From assembly GCA_023151315.1 (NCBI GenBank), contig JAKLJE010000001.1, positions 1 through 64,000 on the forward strand: a stretch of 64,000 nucleotides of DNA, given 5' to 3'. The notes under the pieces are model-generated. The model was given only the letters and a program-made list of their open reading frames with translations. It ran no database searches and had not been told where the DNA came from. Origin of the DNA: Bacteroidia bacterium. GTDB taxonomy: Bacteria > Bacteroidota > Bacteroidia > Palsa-965. Positions 51,466-60,924 of the stretch are shown in pieces. Within the stretch, counting starts at the first letter, position 1; each line of letters begins with the position of its first letter. The position numbers and the translations under genes are program-made.

Positions 51466-54400
51466 ATGCGCAATTTATTCATTTACTGTTTACGAAGTAT
51501 TCTATCGTTACTGTTAGTGATGTGTATGTGTTCAGAATTACCTGTTCGTGCTCAGGGCCATCTCGAATGGATGAATTATGCAACCAACAAGGCAATGTAT
51601 GGAGGTGTGCATGAGGGAAAATTTACTGTCATTGATTCCGCACGTAACATTTACGTGCTGGGTGAATTATCAGGGGATGGGGATTATGATCCTTCTTCAG
51701 CAGTTGCCAATTTACGGTCAACGGGAAGTGAAGACATATTTATAGCACGATATGATTCCTCCGGAAATTATATAAGTGCAATCAGCTTTGAAGGTTGGGC
51801 CTCCGATCATATTACAGGGTTCGCAATTGACAATGATGGTAATTTTTATATCTGCGGATTTTGGACAGGTTTTGATTTTGACCCCGATCCTAATAATTCA
51901 ATTTTCCCATCAAATCAATATGCCTCTGGTGTGCGAGGATTTATTGCTAAATATTCTAATAATGGAACTTATGTTTGGTCAAGACTGCTGGTCGGATCTT
52001 GGCCGCGATGTTTAGCAATTACTACTGACAACGACTTGATTGTCGGGGGGACTTTCTTCGGTTATGTTGATCTAAATCCAGGGGCAGGTGTGGCAATGAG
52101 TACGCCGGCGTTCGCGGATGATATATTTTTAACGCGTCTCGATACCGCAGGATATTACCAGGCTAATGCTTGTTTCGGGGGAAACGGAAATGATCTGATA
52201 ACAGACATTGCTATTTCGCCTTCAGGGAAAATTTTCATCACGGGCAGTTTTGACGGTACAATAGATTTCAATCCAACAGTCTCTTCTTTCTTAGTTGCGA
52301 CTAGCGGAGGGCGCGATGCTTTTGTCGCCTCATATTCTTCCACATTTTCATTGTTGTTTGCAAAGAAAGTAGGAGGCGTTGGAGCCGACGAAGGAGTCGG
52401 GCTTGTTGTTGGGGTTAATGGAATGGTTTATTGCACAGGTCACTACAATGGTACTGCGGATTTGGACGGGTCTGCAGCTATTTTTAATGTAACATCAGCA
52501 GGGGCTTCTGATATTTTTATCACGGTTTATGATACACTTGGCGTTTTTAACTTCGGTAAAAGTGTAGGTGGTGTCAATAGCGATGAAGTAGGAAACATTG
52601 CAATCAATAATCTCGATAATTTCTACATCACAGGTAGCTTCGCTGGTTCAGCAGACTTTGACCCCAATGGGACCTTCATTATTAGCGCCGCTAGTGCATC
52701 CGATCTTAATGTATTTATTGCGGGCTATACATCTGTTGGTTCGATCCTATTTGCGAAGTCCATTGGCGGAAGTTCCTCAGACTACGCTAATGACATTTGT
52801 GTGGTAGGTAATAGTTCTGTGATTATTACCGGGTTGTATGAAGGGACTGTTGATTTTGACCCGGGGCCTGCGACTCAATTACGCACAGGTCCATATCGCA
52901 ATGCATTTTTTGCAGAGTATTCTTCCGGCAATGGGAGTTTCCTCCTCGCGAAGGAAATGGGGAAGTATGGCAATAAAATGGTCTTTGAGAACGGAAGAGA
53001 TGTAACACAGGACGCAACGGGTAATGTGTACACATGCGGGATGTTCATGGACACTACCGACTTTGATATTGGCCCCAGTACAGTCAACCTGATTCAGCCC
53101 GGAGTTACAGGAACAGCTTTTGTGGCCAAGTATTCAAGTTCTGGTGTATTCGGATTTGCATTTAAGTTGGGAAATTCAGGTGGCACTGTTAGTGCTTTAT
53201 CCATAAATAGCGACTCATCAGGTAATTTGATTGTACTTGGTAATTTTTCAGGTACTATAGATTTTAATCCTGGAGCAGGTGTTGCTAACCTCACTTCAAA
53301 TTCAGGTGGTGTTGATGTTTATATGGCGCGATACACCGCGAGCGGTAGTTTTATTAGTGCTACCGCAGTAATCAGTACTGTTGCTACAGATGAGTTTCGT
53401 GACTGCTTTGTAGACAAAAATAATTACGTATATGTGTTGAGCGGGTTGGGTGGCGCTGTCTTTGGAAAATTCACAACCTCGGGCAATACAGTATATCTCA
53501 AAACAATACTTGGTAACTTGCTCACGCCTTATGGAATTTGCTCTGATACTTCCGGGAATGCAGTGATTACAGGTTCTTTTGGCGGAAGTGCAGATTTTGA
53601 CCCATCTGTCGCCACTTACAATCTCTCCATCACAACAGGTTCGGAATCTATGTTCCTTGCTAAGTACAACGCTACAGGGGATCTTGTTTATGCATCAGCA
53701 ACAAGTAATTCTCAATGGATAAGAGGACAGAATTTAATTATTGATAGTCTCAATCAAATATATTTAACAGGGCAGTTCACCGGCAATGCAGATTTGGATT
53801 TCGGTACGGGAAGCGTTATACTTTCTGCGGGCACATCTTATTGCGATGTTTTTCTTGCGAAATATTCTTCAGCAGGATCACTGTTATACGCTTTCGATTT
53901 CGGGAATTCATTGCATGATGTTTGTGTGACGGATATTGACCTTTGGAGCAATACTCAAGTAGTTTTGACTACATATTTCGCTGATACCGTGGATTTCGAT
54001 CCTTCAGGAGGAGTTTCTGAGCTCGGAGCCACCAATCAACATTGTTCGGCTATAATTCGCTACTCAACCAACGGGAATTTTCTTGAGGCCATGCGTCCGG
54101 CAGAAAGTAACAGCAATAATGTTGTTTACTCTACTTATGTTGATCCAGTTGGGGAGTTTCTTATGACGGGCTATTATACATACATAGCAGATTTTGACCC
54201 GTCCCCAGGTTCATACTATTTATTTTCTTCAAATAATTCAGACTATTTCGTAGGTAAGTATAGAGAATGTAACCCGATTTCAGCTTCAGTAATTACTACG
54301 CCAAGTTGTAGTGGTGACAGCTCAGGAGCAGTTTACTTAAGTGCGTCGGGTTCAGGATTGTCGTTCAGTTGGTTGAATCTGGGTAGCACGACCAACGTTT

Positions 54401-55437
54401 TAAGCGCGATATCATCGGGTACTTATACTTGTATTATTACAGATGCATGCTACAATCATGACACAATAAATGTAACCGTTCCCAGTTATGCTCCTTTGGT
54501 TGTAAACGAATCTCGAACGGACGTGGATTGCAATGGCAATCAAACAGGAGCAGCCGTGCTTTCGGTTTCCGGCGGGACTTCACCATACAATTATACCTGG
54601 TCTTCTCCTAATGGGAATGATTCATTGCTGGCGGGGGTTGGCGCCAATACTTATTGGTGTATTATAACTGACGCAAATAATTGCTCTTTTGTTGATAGTA
54701 TTGTGATCACAGAACCTGCTCAACTAGTCATTTCTTCAGTTGTGACTGAACCTTTGAACTGTATCTCCGGAGATGGAACGATTATTCTTTCATTAACCGG
54801 AGGAACGCCGGGCTATAATTACCTCTGGTCAACGAATGATACCACACCACAGGTTACCGGATTACACCCAGGGAATATTCAATGTCAGGTTACCGATCTC
54901 AATAGTTGCAGTGTGAGTTATTTTGATACACTGTTCCCACAATCAGGATATCCAACTGTTCTGCTTAACGTAGCTCCTGCAATAATTTGCTCATCTTCTT
55001 CCCCCGTTGTGATTAGTGGAGGAAGTCCGGCGGGAGGTACATGGAGCAGTGCGTTTATGATTGACTCTTTGTTCTATGCCAATTCTTCAGGTTCAGGTAC
55101 GTTCTCTGTTTCGTATACCTATACAGATTCAACTGGCTGTGCATCAACAGCGTCCGACAGTTTGCTTGTTGATCCTTGCTTGTACAGTCGTGAAATCTCT
55201 TCAACAACTTTTTTCAAAGCAGCGCCGAATCCGGCAACTAACGATTTGATTATTACAACGGAGGCAGGTGGAATGCTGCAAGTAACTAACCCTGTGGGTG
55301 AATTGTTGAAATCGGAAAATATTGCTGCTGGAACATCAGTAGTTAACGTTTCCTACCTTGCAAATGGGATGTACTATTTTTATTTCAAGAGCGAAAGTGG
55401 AGAGAACGCTATTCAGCCAATTATTATCACTCGCTAA
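51466..55437 (+). CDS. Giant T9SS cargo: 13-repeat propeller plus SprB-type repeats
   Basis: The 1323-residue secreted protein has a signal peptide (about 1-29). From about 60 to 930 it holds 13 units of roughly 50-70 residues. Each unit has a DFDPGxxxxxL-type turn (for example FNPGAGVANL, FDPSVATYNL, FDPSPGSYYL) and a DxFIAxY strand, the SBBP beta-propeller pattern. Three SprB-like PKD repeats follow (SGGTSPYNYTWSSPNG, TGGTPGYNYLWSTND, and an earlier degenerate copy), then a final PKD-type segment and a T9SS sorting domain (AAPNPATNDLIITTEAG). It is probably a surface adhesin or matrix protein. By eye it is more AT-rich than neighbours. Confidence 0.9.
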   Translation: MRNLFIYCLRSILSLLLVMCMCSELPVRAQGHLEWMNYATNKAMYGGVHEGKFTVIDSARNIYVLGELSGDGDYDPSSAVANLRSTGSEDIFIARYDSSGNYISAISFEGWASDHITGFAIDNDGNFYICGFWTGFDFDPDPNNSIFPSNQYASGVRGFIAKYSNNGTYVWSRLLVGSWPRCLAITTDNDLIVGGTFFGYVDLNPGAGVAMSTPAFADDIFLTRLDTAGYYQANACFGGNGNDLITDIAISPSGKIFITGSFDGTIDFNPTVSSFLVATSGGRDAFVASYSSTFSLLFAKKVGGVGADEGVGLVVGVNGMVYCTGHYNGTADLDGSAAIFNVTSAGASDIFITVYDTLGVFNFGKSVGGVNSDEVGNIAINNLDNFYITGSFAGSADFDPNGTFIISAASASDLNVFIAGYTSVGSILFAKSIGGSSSDYANDICVVGNSSVIITGLYEGTVDFDPGPATQLRTGPYRNAFFAEYSSGNGSFLLAKEMGKYGNKMVFENGRDVTQDATGNVYTCGMFMDTTDFDIGPSTVNLIQPGVTGTAFVAKYSSSGVFGFAFKLGNSGGTVSALSINSDSSGNLIVLGNFSGTIDFNPGAGVANLTSNSGGVDVYMARYTASGSFISATAVISTVATDEFRDCFVDKNNYVYVLSGLGGAVFGKFTTSGNTVYLKTILGNLLTPYGICSDTSGNAVITGSFGGSADFDPSVATYNLSITTGSESMFLAKYNATGDLVYASATSNSQWIRGQNLIIDSLNQIYLTGQFTGNADLDFGTGSVILSAGTSYCDVFLAKYSSAGSLLYAFDFGNSLHDVCVTDIDLWSNTQVVLTTYFADTVDFDPSGGVSELGATNQHCSAIIRYSTNGNFLEAMRPAESNSNNVVYSTYVDPVGEFLMTGYYTYIADFDPSPGSYYLFSSNNSDYFVGKYRECNPISASVITTPSCSGDSSGAVYLSASGSGLSFSWLNLGSTTNVLSAISSGTYTCIITDACYNHDTINVTVPSYAPLVVNESRTDVDCNGNQTGAAVLSVSGGTSPYNYTWSSPNGNDSLLAGVGANTYWCIITDANNCSFVDSIVITEPAQLVISSVVTEPLNCISGDGTIILSLTGGTPGYNYLWSTNDTTPQVTGLHPGNIQCQVTDLNSCSVSYFDTLFPQSGYPTVLLNVAPAIICSSSSPVVISGGSPAGGTWSSAFMIDSLFYANSSGSGTFSVSYTYTDSTGCASTASDSLLVDPCLYSREISSTTFFKAAPNPATNDLIITTEAGGMLQVTNPVGELLKSENIAAGTSVVNVSYLANGMYYFYFKSESGENAIQPIIITR

Positions 55438-55471
55438 GGACAACCAGCTGTTTTTTCAAGGACACTATAGC

Positions 55472-55479
55472 TATATTTG
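55472..55479 (+). promoter_or_regulatory. -7 promoter element, acyl-CoA dehydrogenase gene
   Basis: TATATTTG lies 25 nt before the ATG at 55505. No clear -33 TTTG was seen. Confidence 0.5.
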
Positions 55480-55504
55480 CTGCACATATTAAAAACAAAA
55501 GATA

Positions 55505-56644
55505 ATGCTTTTTGATCTTACTGAAGAACACATTGCTGTCCAGCTAGCCGCGCGTGATTTTGCGCAGAACGAATTGAAGCCGGGCGTAATTGAGCGCGAC
55601 GAACAACAGAAGTTCCCGACTGAATTCATTAAGAAGATGGGTGAACTCGGTTTCATGGGAATGATGGTTGATCCGAAGTACGGCGGCGGCGGAATGGATG
55701 CAATTTCTTACGTTCTCGCAATGGAAGAAATTTCAAAAGTAGATGCTTCCTGCTCAGTTGTAATGTCAGTGAACAATTCACTTGTTTGCTGGGGACTTGA
55801 AACATTCGGAACAGAAGAGCAGAAGCAGAAATATCTCGTTCCTCTGGCGAAAGGTGAAATCATCGGTGCGTTCTGTCTTTCTGAACCGGAAGCGGGATCT
55901 GATGCAACTTCACAGCGTACAACTGCAATCGACAAAGGCGACCATTACCTGTTGAACGGAACAAAAAACTGGATCACAAACGGTGGAAGCGCTTCTGTAT
56001 ATCTTGTGATTGCACAGACATATCCTGACAAAGGAAGCAAAGGAATCAATGCGTTCATCGTTGAGAAAGGAATGCCTGGATTCGTTGTTGGTCCTAAAGA
56101 AAATAAAATGGGAATCCGTGCATCTGACACGCATTCATTAATGTTTACAGATGTAAAAGTTCCGAAGGAGAATCGTATCGGTGAAGACGGATTCGGATTC
56201 AAGTTCGCAATGAAAACATTGACAGGCGGACGTATCGGAATTGCTTCTCAGGCTTTGGGAATTGCTTCAGGAGCATACGAACTTGCACTCGCTTATTCTA
56301 AAGAGCGTAAAGCATTCGGAAAGACCATCAATCAGCATCAGGCTATCGCTTTCAAACTTGCTGATATGGCAACTGAAATTGAAGCGGCTCGTTTGTTGTG
56401 TCTGCGTGCAGCGTGGATGAAAGACAACGGTCAGGATTACGGCACTGCATCTGCAATGGCAAAATTGTATGCTTCACGTGTTGCAATGTGGGTAACTACA
56501 GAAGCTGTTCAGGTTCACGGCGGATACGGTTACGTGAAAGAATATCACGTTGAGCGTTTGATGCGCGACGCGAAAATCACTCAGATCTACGAAGGAACTT
56601 CAGAGGTTCAGAAGATTGTGATTTCACGCGGCGTGCTTGGATAG
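55505..56644 (+). CDS. Acyl-CoA dehydrogenase
   Basis: The 379-residue FAD enzyme oxidises acyl-CoA in beta-oxidation or amino-acid breakdown. Features are CLSEPEAGSDATS, KNWITNGGSASVYLVIAQT, KKMGIR-type text (NKMGIRASDTHSLMFTDVKVP, in part), YSKERKAFGKTINQHQAIAF (in part) and the catalytic Glu in QIYEGTSEVQKIVISR. Chain-length specificity is not determined; short-chain members (butyryl/isovaleryl types) are the closest in appearance. It has its own promoter and a terminator. Confidence 0.95.
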   Translation: MLFDLTEEHIAVQLAARDFAQNELKPGVIERDEQQKFPTEFIKKMGELGFMGMMVDPKYGGGGMDAISYVLAMEEISKVDASCSVVMSVNNSLVCWGLETFGTEEQKQKYLVPLAKGEIIGAFCLSEPEAGSDATSQRTTAIDKGDHYLLNGTKNWITNGGSASVYLVIAQTYPDKGSKGINAFIVEKGMPGFVVGPKENKMGIRASDTHSLMFTDVKVPKENRIGEDGFGFKFAMKTLTGGRIGIASQALGIASGAYELALAYSKERKAFGKTINQHQAIAFKLADMATEIEAARLLCLRAAWMKDNGQDYGTASAMAKLYASRVAMWVTTEAVQVHGGYGYVKEYHVERLMRDAKITQIYEGTSEVQKIVISRGVLG

Positions 56645-56664
56645 ATTAGAATATTTCTCCAATG

Positions 56665-56699
56665 AAAAAGGCGCTTCATTTTAGGAGCGCCTTTTTTTC
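56665..56699. terminator. Bidirectional terminator
   Basis: AGGCGCT (56669-56675) and AGCGCCT (56686-56692) form the stem, with A5 before and T7 after. It lies between the convergent acyl-CoA dehydrogenase and murF genes. Confidence 0.85.
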
Positions 56700-56708
56700 A
56701 TCCTAAGG

Positions 56709-58016
56709 TTACAGTACCAAGGCTGATGTTTCCATTTTCATTCCGCGCGAACCCTTGATTAATATCAACGAATCAGACTGCGGGTTTTGCGTGAGCCAAT
56801 TCTTAACTTCTTCCGAATCATTCAGTCGAACGAAGCCAAGTTTATCCTTGGTTGCGCAGAAGTTTTTCCCAACGAGAATTACTTTCGCAGCCGGAGTTTT
56901 ATCGGCGATGAAGTCCACAATCCGCTGATGTTCCGTTGCAGAGGAATCACCCAACTCAAACATGTCGCCGAGAATGAGCATTTTGTTTTTCGCCGGGGAG
57001 ACTGCCATATTCTCAATAGCGGCAATCATACTTGATGGATTTGCATTGTAGCAATCGAGAATCAACGTATTGCTTCCGCGCTTTTCAATCTGAGAGCGAT
57101 TGTTGGCAGGAACGTAATTAGCAATAGCACGATTTATCTTCTCTGCATCAACTCCGAGTTTTACACCGCACGCTGTCGCTGCAAGCATGTTCGGTAAGTT
57201 GTAACTGCCGATCATTTGAGAATGAACTTCATATTTCTTTCCGTCCGTATTCTTCCATTTGTAGTGTACGAACTCATGACCCGGAATAAGTTCTCCGGAA
57301 ATGTCTGCGGTAGCAGCGAGTCCGTAAGTCAGGTTCGGAATCTGATTCTTGAAAACATGAACGCGCGGTTCATCTTCCAGGAGAAATGCAAAACCGTTGT
57401 TTGCAATCAGGTGGCGGAACATTTCTGTTTTCCCTTTGAAAACGCCTTCAAGTCCGCCGAATCCTTCGAGATGCGCCAAGCCGATATTGGTAATCAACCC
57501 GAAATCCGGCTGCGCGATTTCACACAACATCTCAATTTCCTTCTGATGATTGGCGCCCATTTCAATCACTGCAACTTCATGATCGGCTTTCAACTTCAAC
57601 AGCGTTAAAGGCACACCGATGTGATTGTTGAGATTCCCTTCCGTGGCAAGCGTCTTGTACCTTTCTGCGAGAACTCTTGCAAGTAATTCTTTAGTTGTGG
57701 TTTTACCGTTACTGCCCGTAAGAGCAACAACACGTAATCCGTTTTTCTTCAATTCCAGCCGATGATGTTGTGCAAGATGCTGCAATGAAGTCAGAACGTC
57801 AGCGGTAAGAAGACATTTATCGCTTATAACTGCATCCTGTTCGTCAACAACAGCGAAAGCTGCTCCTTTTGTCAGAGCTTCTCCCGCGAATTTGTTGCCG
57901 TTAAAATTTCCGCCTTTCAATGCGAAAAAAATACAGCCGGCCGTAATGTTGCGCGTATCGGTACACACAACAGGATGACGCAGAAAAACGTCGTAAAGTT
58001 GTTTGGTGTCGGTCAT
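56709..58016 (-). CDS. murF: UDP-MurNAc-tripeptide D-Ala-D-Ala ligase
   Basis: The Mur ligase of about 435 residues adds D-Ala-D-Ala to the UDP-MurNAc tripeptide in the cytoplasm. The ATP-binding motif ALTGSNGKTTTKELLARVL is present, with EGNLNNHIGVPLTLL, IEMGANHQKEIEMLCEIAQPDFGLITNIG (in part) and the C-terminal DCYNANPSSM. The start was chosen at ATG 58016; the longer frame begins with TTG. It follows gldJ, separated by a terminator-like hairpin. Confidence 0.95.
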   Translation of the reverse strand: MTDTKQLYDVFLRHPVVCTDTRNITAGCIFFALKGGNFNGNKFAGEALTKGAAFAVVDEQDAVISDKCLLTADVLTSLQHLAQHHRLELKKNGLRVVALTGSNGKTTTKELLARVLAERYKTLATEGNLNNHIGVPLTLLKLKADHEVAVIEMGANHQKEIEMLCEIAQPDFGLITNIGLAHLEGFGGLEGVFKGKTEMFRHLIANNGFAFLLEDEPRVHVFKNQIPNLTYGLAATADISGELIPGHEFVHYKWKNTDGKKYEVHSQMIGSYNLPNMLAATACGVKLGVDAEKINRAIANYVPANNRSQIEKRGSNTLILDCYNANPSSMIAAIENMAVSPAKNKMLILGDMFELGDSSATEHQRIVDFIADKTPAAKVILVGKNFCATKDKLGFVRLNDSEEVKNWLTQNPQSDSLILIKGSRGMKMETSALVL

Positions 58017-58023
58017 AAATGAA

Positions 58024-58057
58024 GAACGCCCCAAGTTACGAATAACATGGGGCGTTC
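58024..58057 (-). terminator. Hairpin after gldJ
   Basis: GAACGCCCCA (58024-58033) pairs with TGGGGCGTTC (58048-58057), a 10-bp stem. On the minus strand TTCATTT follows, which is a weak T-run, so termination is likely but not certain. Confidence 0.5.
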
Positions 58058-58076
58058 GAATGAGTTGAGTTTACAA

Positions 58077-59609
58077 CTACTTTCCTCCGAGTCCGACAGG
58101 TGAACCCACGCGGGTCATGCAGCAGCGGAAACCGATGAATGCTGTTGATTGTTGCTGATCGAGGAAGCGACGTGTTCCCGGAACCATCCAGTAAGCACGA
58201 TCTCTCCAGGAGCCGCCTTTGTAAACACGAGCCTTGTCGTTTACAAGTGAAGTCATTCCGTACTCGTACATCAGCTTGTTGGTGCTAACGCTTGTAGGGT
58301 CGCCATAGTAAACTGAAGACAATCCGTCACCGTCACGGTAGTTGATGTTGTCAGCATACTTATAGTTACGACGCTTGTCGAGTTTGTCTTCTTTGTAAGC
58401 GATATCAACGTTACGGTAGCGGATAGCACCAGGGATTGATACGATGTTAGAGTCTTTGTCGTAACGAACTGAATCTTCAACATACATCAGAGTAGGATCT
58501 GTAGGATCAAGCATCTGAGTCTGGAATACGTTACCACGGAATGCGCGGAAGTCGTCGTTATCAGTCAATGAAAGCGGACGGTAAACGTCCATTACCCATT
58601 CTGATACGTTACCAGCCATGTTGTACAGACCGTAATCGTTAGGCCAGTAAGAATATACCGGTGTAGTGATATCACCTGCGTCATTCAGGTAACCTGCAGT
58701 TCCCATGTTATCACCGTTAGAACGCTTGTAGTTTGCAAGCATTTGTCCGATGTAAGCTTCATCAGGGTTACGTACAGCGTGACCGTTCCAAGGGTAGAGA
58801 CGACGATCAGTGATACGCTCACCGATAGTGTTACCGATCAGACCGAATGCAGCGTATTCCCACTCAGCTTCGGTCGGGAGGCGGTACTTCGGAAGAAGGA
58901 TACCGTCTTCCATACGTACGCGGCGCTCTTCAGGACCGGTTGGGTTGAGTGAAGGAATGTTCTGAATTACGTTTCCTACGAACGGGTTGTTCGCTTTATC
59001 ACCTGCGAGGTAGTGATCCGTGTTGAATGCCTGATCGTTCAATGCTTCAGGAGCCCAGTCAAGAACGCCTTCGCGGATCAGAATGAATTCGTTAACACGG
59101 TCTGTACGCCAGCTTGCGAAATTCGAAGCCTGGAGCCAGTTCACACCTACTACCGGATAGTCGCGGTATGCAGGGTGGCGCAGATAATACAATACGTAAG
59201 GTTCATTATACGCCAGCTTTTCGCGCCATACCAGCGTATCAGGCAATGCCTGAGTAAAAATTTCGGGATAATCGGCACCGTAAACACGCTGAGTCCAATA
59301 GAGGTACTCAAGGTAGTCGAGGTTGCGGACTTCCGTTTCGTCCATGTAAAACGAAGAAACCGTCACACGCTTCGGAACGTTGTTCCAATCGTAATTGACG
59401 TCCTGTTCTACACGACCCATTGTGAATGTTCCACCTTCTACGAACACGAGACCTGGTCCGGTTTCCTGCTCCTCATAAGGTATAACTTCAAAGCCTCCGT
59501 TGTTCGGGTCATTGTAGTTCCAGCCGGTAACGTTTGAACGCTCTTTCTGGCAACTTCCCAGTAGAGCGGCTCCCGCTAACAGCATCATCGGCATCACTGC
59601 TTTCTTCAT
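58077..59609 (-). CDS. gldJ: Gliding/T9SS lipoprotein with FGE-sulfatase domain
   Basis: The 510-residue lipoprotein has a signal peptide with lipobox AALLGSC (lipidated Cys20). The body is a formylglycine-generating-enzyme (SUMF1) fold: FVEGGTFTMGRVEQDVNYDW, FYMDETEVRNLDYLEYLYW, YPVVGVNWLQASNFASWRT, LPTEAEWEYAA, GLYNMAGNVSEWVMDVYRP and VYKGGSWRD. These match GldJ of gliding flavobacteria more closely than GldK, which lacks the ETGPGLVF stretch. GldJ is needed for stable gliding and T9SS machinery. It is not expected to be an enzyme. Confidence 0.85.
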   Translation of the reverse strand: MKKAVMPMMLLAGAALLGSCQKERSNVTGWNYNDPNNGGFEVIPYEEQETGPGLVFVEGGTFTMGRVEQDVNYDWNNVPKRVTVSSFYMDETEVRNLDYLEYLYWTQRVYGADYPEIFTQALPDTLVWREKLAYNEPYVLYYLRHPAYRDYPVVGVNWLQASNFASWRTDRVNEFILIREGVLDWAPEALNDQAFNTDHYLAGDKANNPFVGNVIQNIPSLNPTGPEERRVRMEDGILLPKYRLPTEAEWEYAAFGLIGNTIGERITDRRLYPWNGHAVRNPDEAYIGQMLANYKRSNGDNMGTAGYLNDAGDITTPVYSYWPNDYGLYNMAGNVSEWVMDVYRPLSLTDNDDFRAFRGNVFQTQMLDPTDPTLMYVEDSVRYDKDSNIVSIPGAIRYRNVDIAYKEDKLDKRRNYKYADNINYRDGDGLSSVYYGDPTSVSTNKLMYEYGMTSLVNDKARVYKGGSWRDRAYWMVPGTRRFLDQQQSTAFIGFRCCMTRVGSPVGLGGK

Positions 59610-59703
59610 GGTGAGAGATGTTGGTTGTAGTAGTTTTCCCTGTTTAATTATACTATATAACGGCGTTTCCCTGCGTCGTTACATGTTTTACTGAAAATAT
59701 TTT

Positions 59704-60663
59704 TTAGAAAGAAGGACAGCTTACTGTTCTGAACTTCTTTTTCTTCGGTTTACATTCAAATTGCATCTGGAATGACAACTCGTGTGATCCGGCAGTTGCG
59801 TTGGTCAGTTTCGACACCGTAACGTCGTAGCTGTACCCGAATTTGAACAGATCTTGCTGGAAACCAAGCAATAAGATAAATGAATCCTGGTTTCTGTACC
59901 AAGCTCCGCCAACCAGAGGACCTTTAGTAAAGTAGATACCAAGGTTCAATTGCTGGAAATCGCCCTGCTTTTGATAAAGAATGTTTGGAGAGATGCCTGA
60001 ATCGCCGTAACGACCACCCAGAGGAATAACCGCACCTGCGTGGCCGGTATATTTCATAGGAAGCTTAGACTGACCGAGGAAACCTTCATCCGGTTCTGTA
60101 ATGTGGTGAACTGCGAAACCGAAGAAATAGCGACGGCTATAACCCAACAAACCTGCTGAGAAATCAACATTTGTTCTGCTCGTTACATTCGGAACTTCAG
60201 TGGTATTGTAAACGAAACCACGACGAGGGTCAATCATATCGCCGAAATTCAGTTTGCTCCAGTCAACGGATTTCTGAGCATAAGTAGCCTGAAGACCCAC
60301 TTTCATGGAGAATTCACGCGTAATGTTCAGCTGATAAGAATAGATACCGCTGATGTTAGTTGTGTTGATCGTTGCTTGTCCTGCGCGGTCATTTGTGAAA
60401 AGGAAACCAACACCTCCGGAAATTCCGTCAATGTGCTGATCGTAAGAAGCGCTGTACGTAACGAATGTTCCGGTAATTCCCGGCCACTGGTTACGATAGT
60501 TCAAACAAATGCGCGGACAACGAGCTGTACCTGCGAATGCAGGGTTAAGGTACAGCGGATTCGCATAGAACTGAGTGAACTCAGGATCCTGTGCAAATAG
60601 ATCACCCAAGCCGACACTAAGGACGAGACCAAGGGCAATAACCAGACGTTTCATCATAAACAT
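59704..60663 (-). CDS. PorP/SprF-family outer-membrane protein
   Basis: The 319-residue beta-barrel protein has a signal peptide (GLVLSVGLGDLFAQ). DPEFTQFYANPLYLNPAFAGTA is the PorP/SprF signature, followed by ICLNYRNQWPGI and GGVGFLFTNDRAGQATIN. Such proteins work with T9SS core components or with a specific T9SS cargo such as SprB. It lies 94 bp before gldJ in the same direction. Starts at 60657 or 60654 are also possible. Confidence 0.88.
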   Translation of the reverse strand: MFMMKRLVIALGLVLSVGLGDLFAQDPEFTQFYANPLYLNPAFAGTARCPRICLNYRNQWPGITGTFVTYSASYDQHIDGISGGVGFLFTNDRAGQATINTTNISGIYSYQLNITREFSMKVGLQATYAQKSVDWSKLNFGDMIDPRRGFVYNTTEVPNVTSRTNVDFSAGLLGYSRRYFFGFAVHHITEPDEGFLGQSKLPMKYTGHAGAVIPLGGRYGDSGISPNILYQKQGDFQQLNLGIYFTKGPLVGGAWYRNQDSFILLLGFQQDLFKFGYSYDVTVSKLTNATAGSHELSFQMQFECKPKKKKFRTVSCPSF

Positions 60664-60924
60664 GATGTTAGGTTAAGATACAATGATACGGAATTAACCC
60701 GTACGGATGAAATTTTCATTAAAAAACTTCATCGTCGGGCAATAATCCGTGTTTGCCAGCGTTTTTCTTCCGGTTGAATCGATCAGACCTTGGAAAAGCG
60801 CAAACAAAGAAGCGAAATTTCCATGAGATTTCAAAGAAACAGACGGCAAACCTGTTTGTTAAACTGGTAGATTCGCAGAATCAGGCCCGCACGCCATAGT
60901 CATAACAGTAAGAAATTAAGTCGC

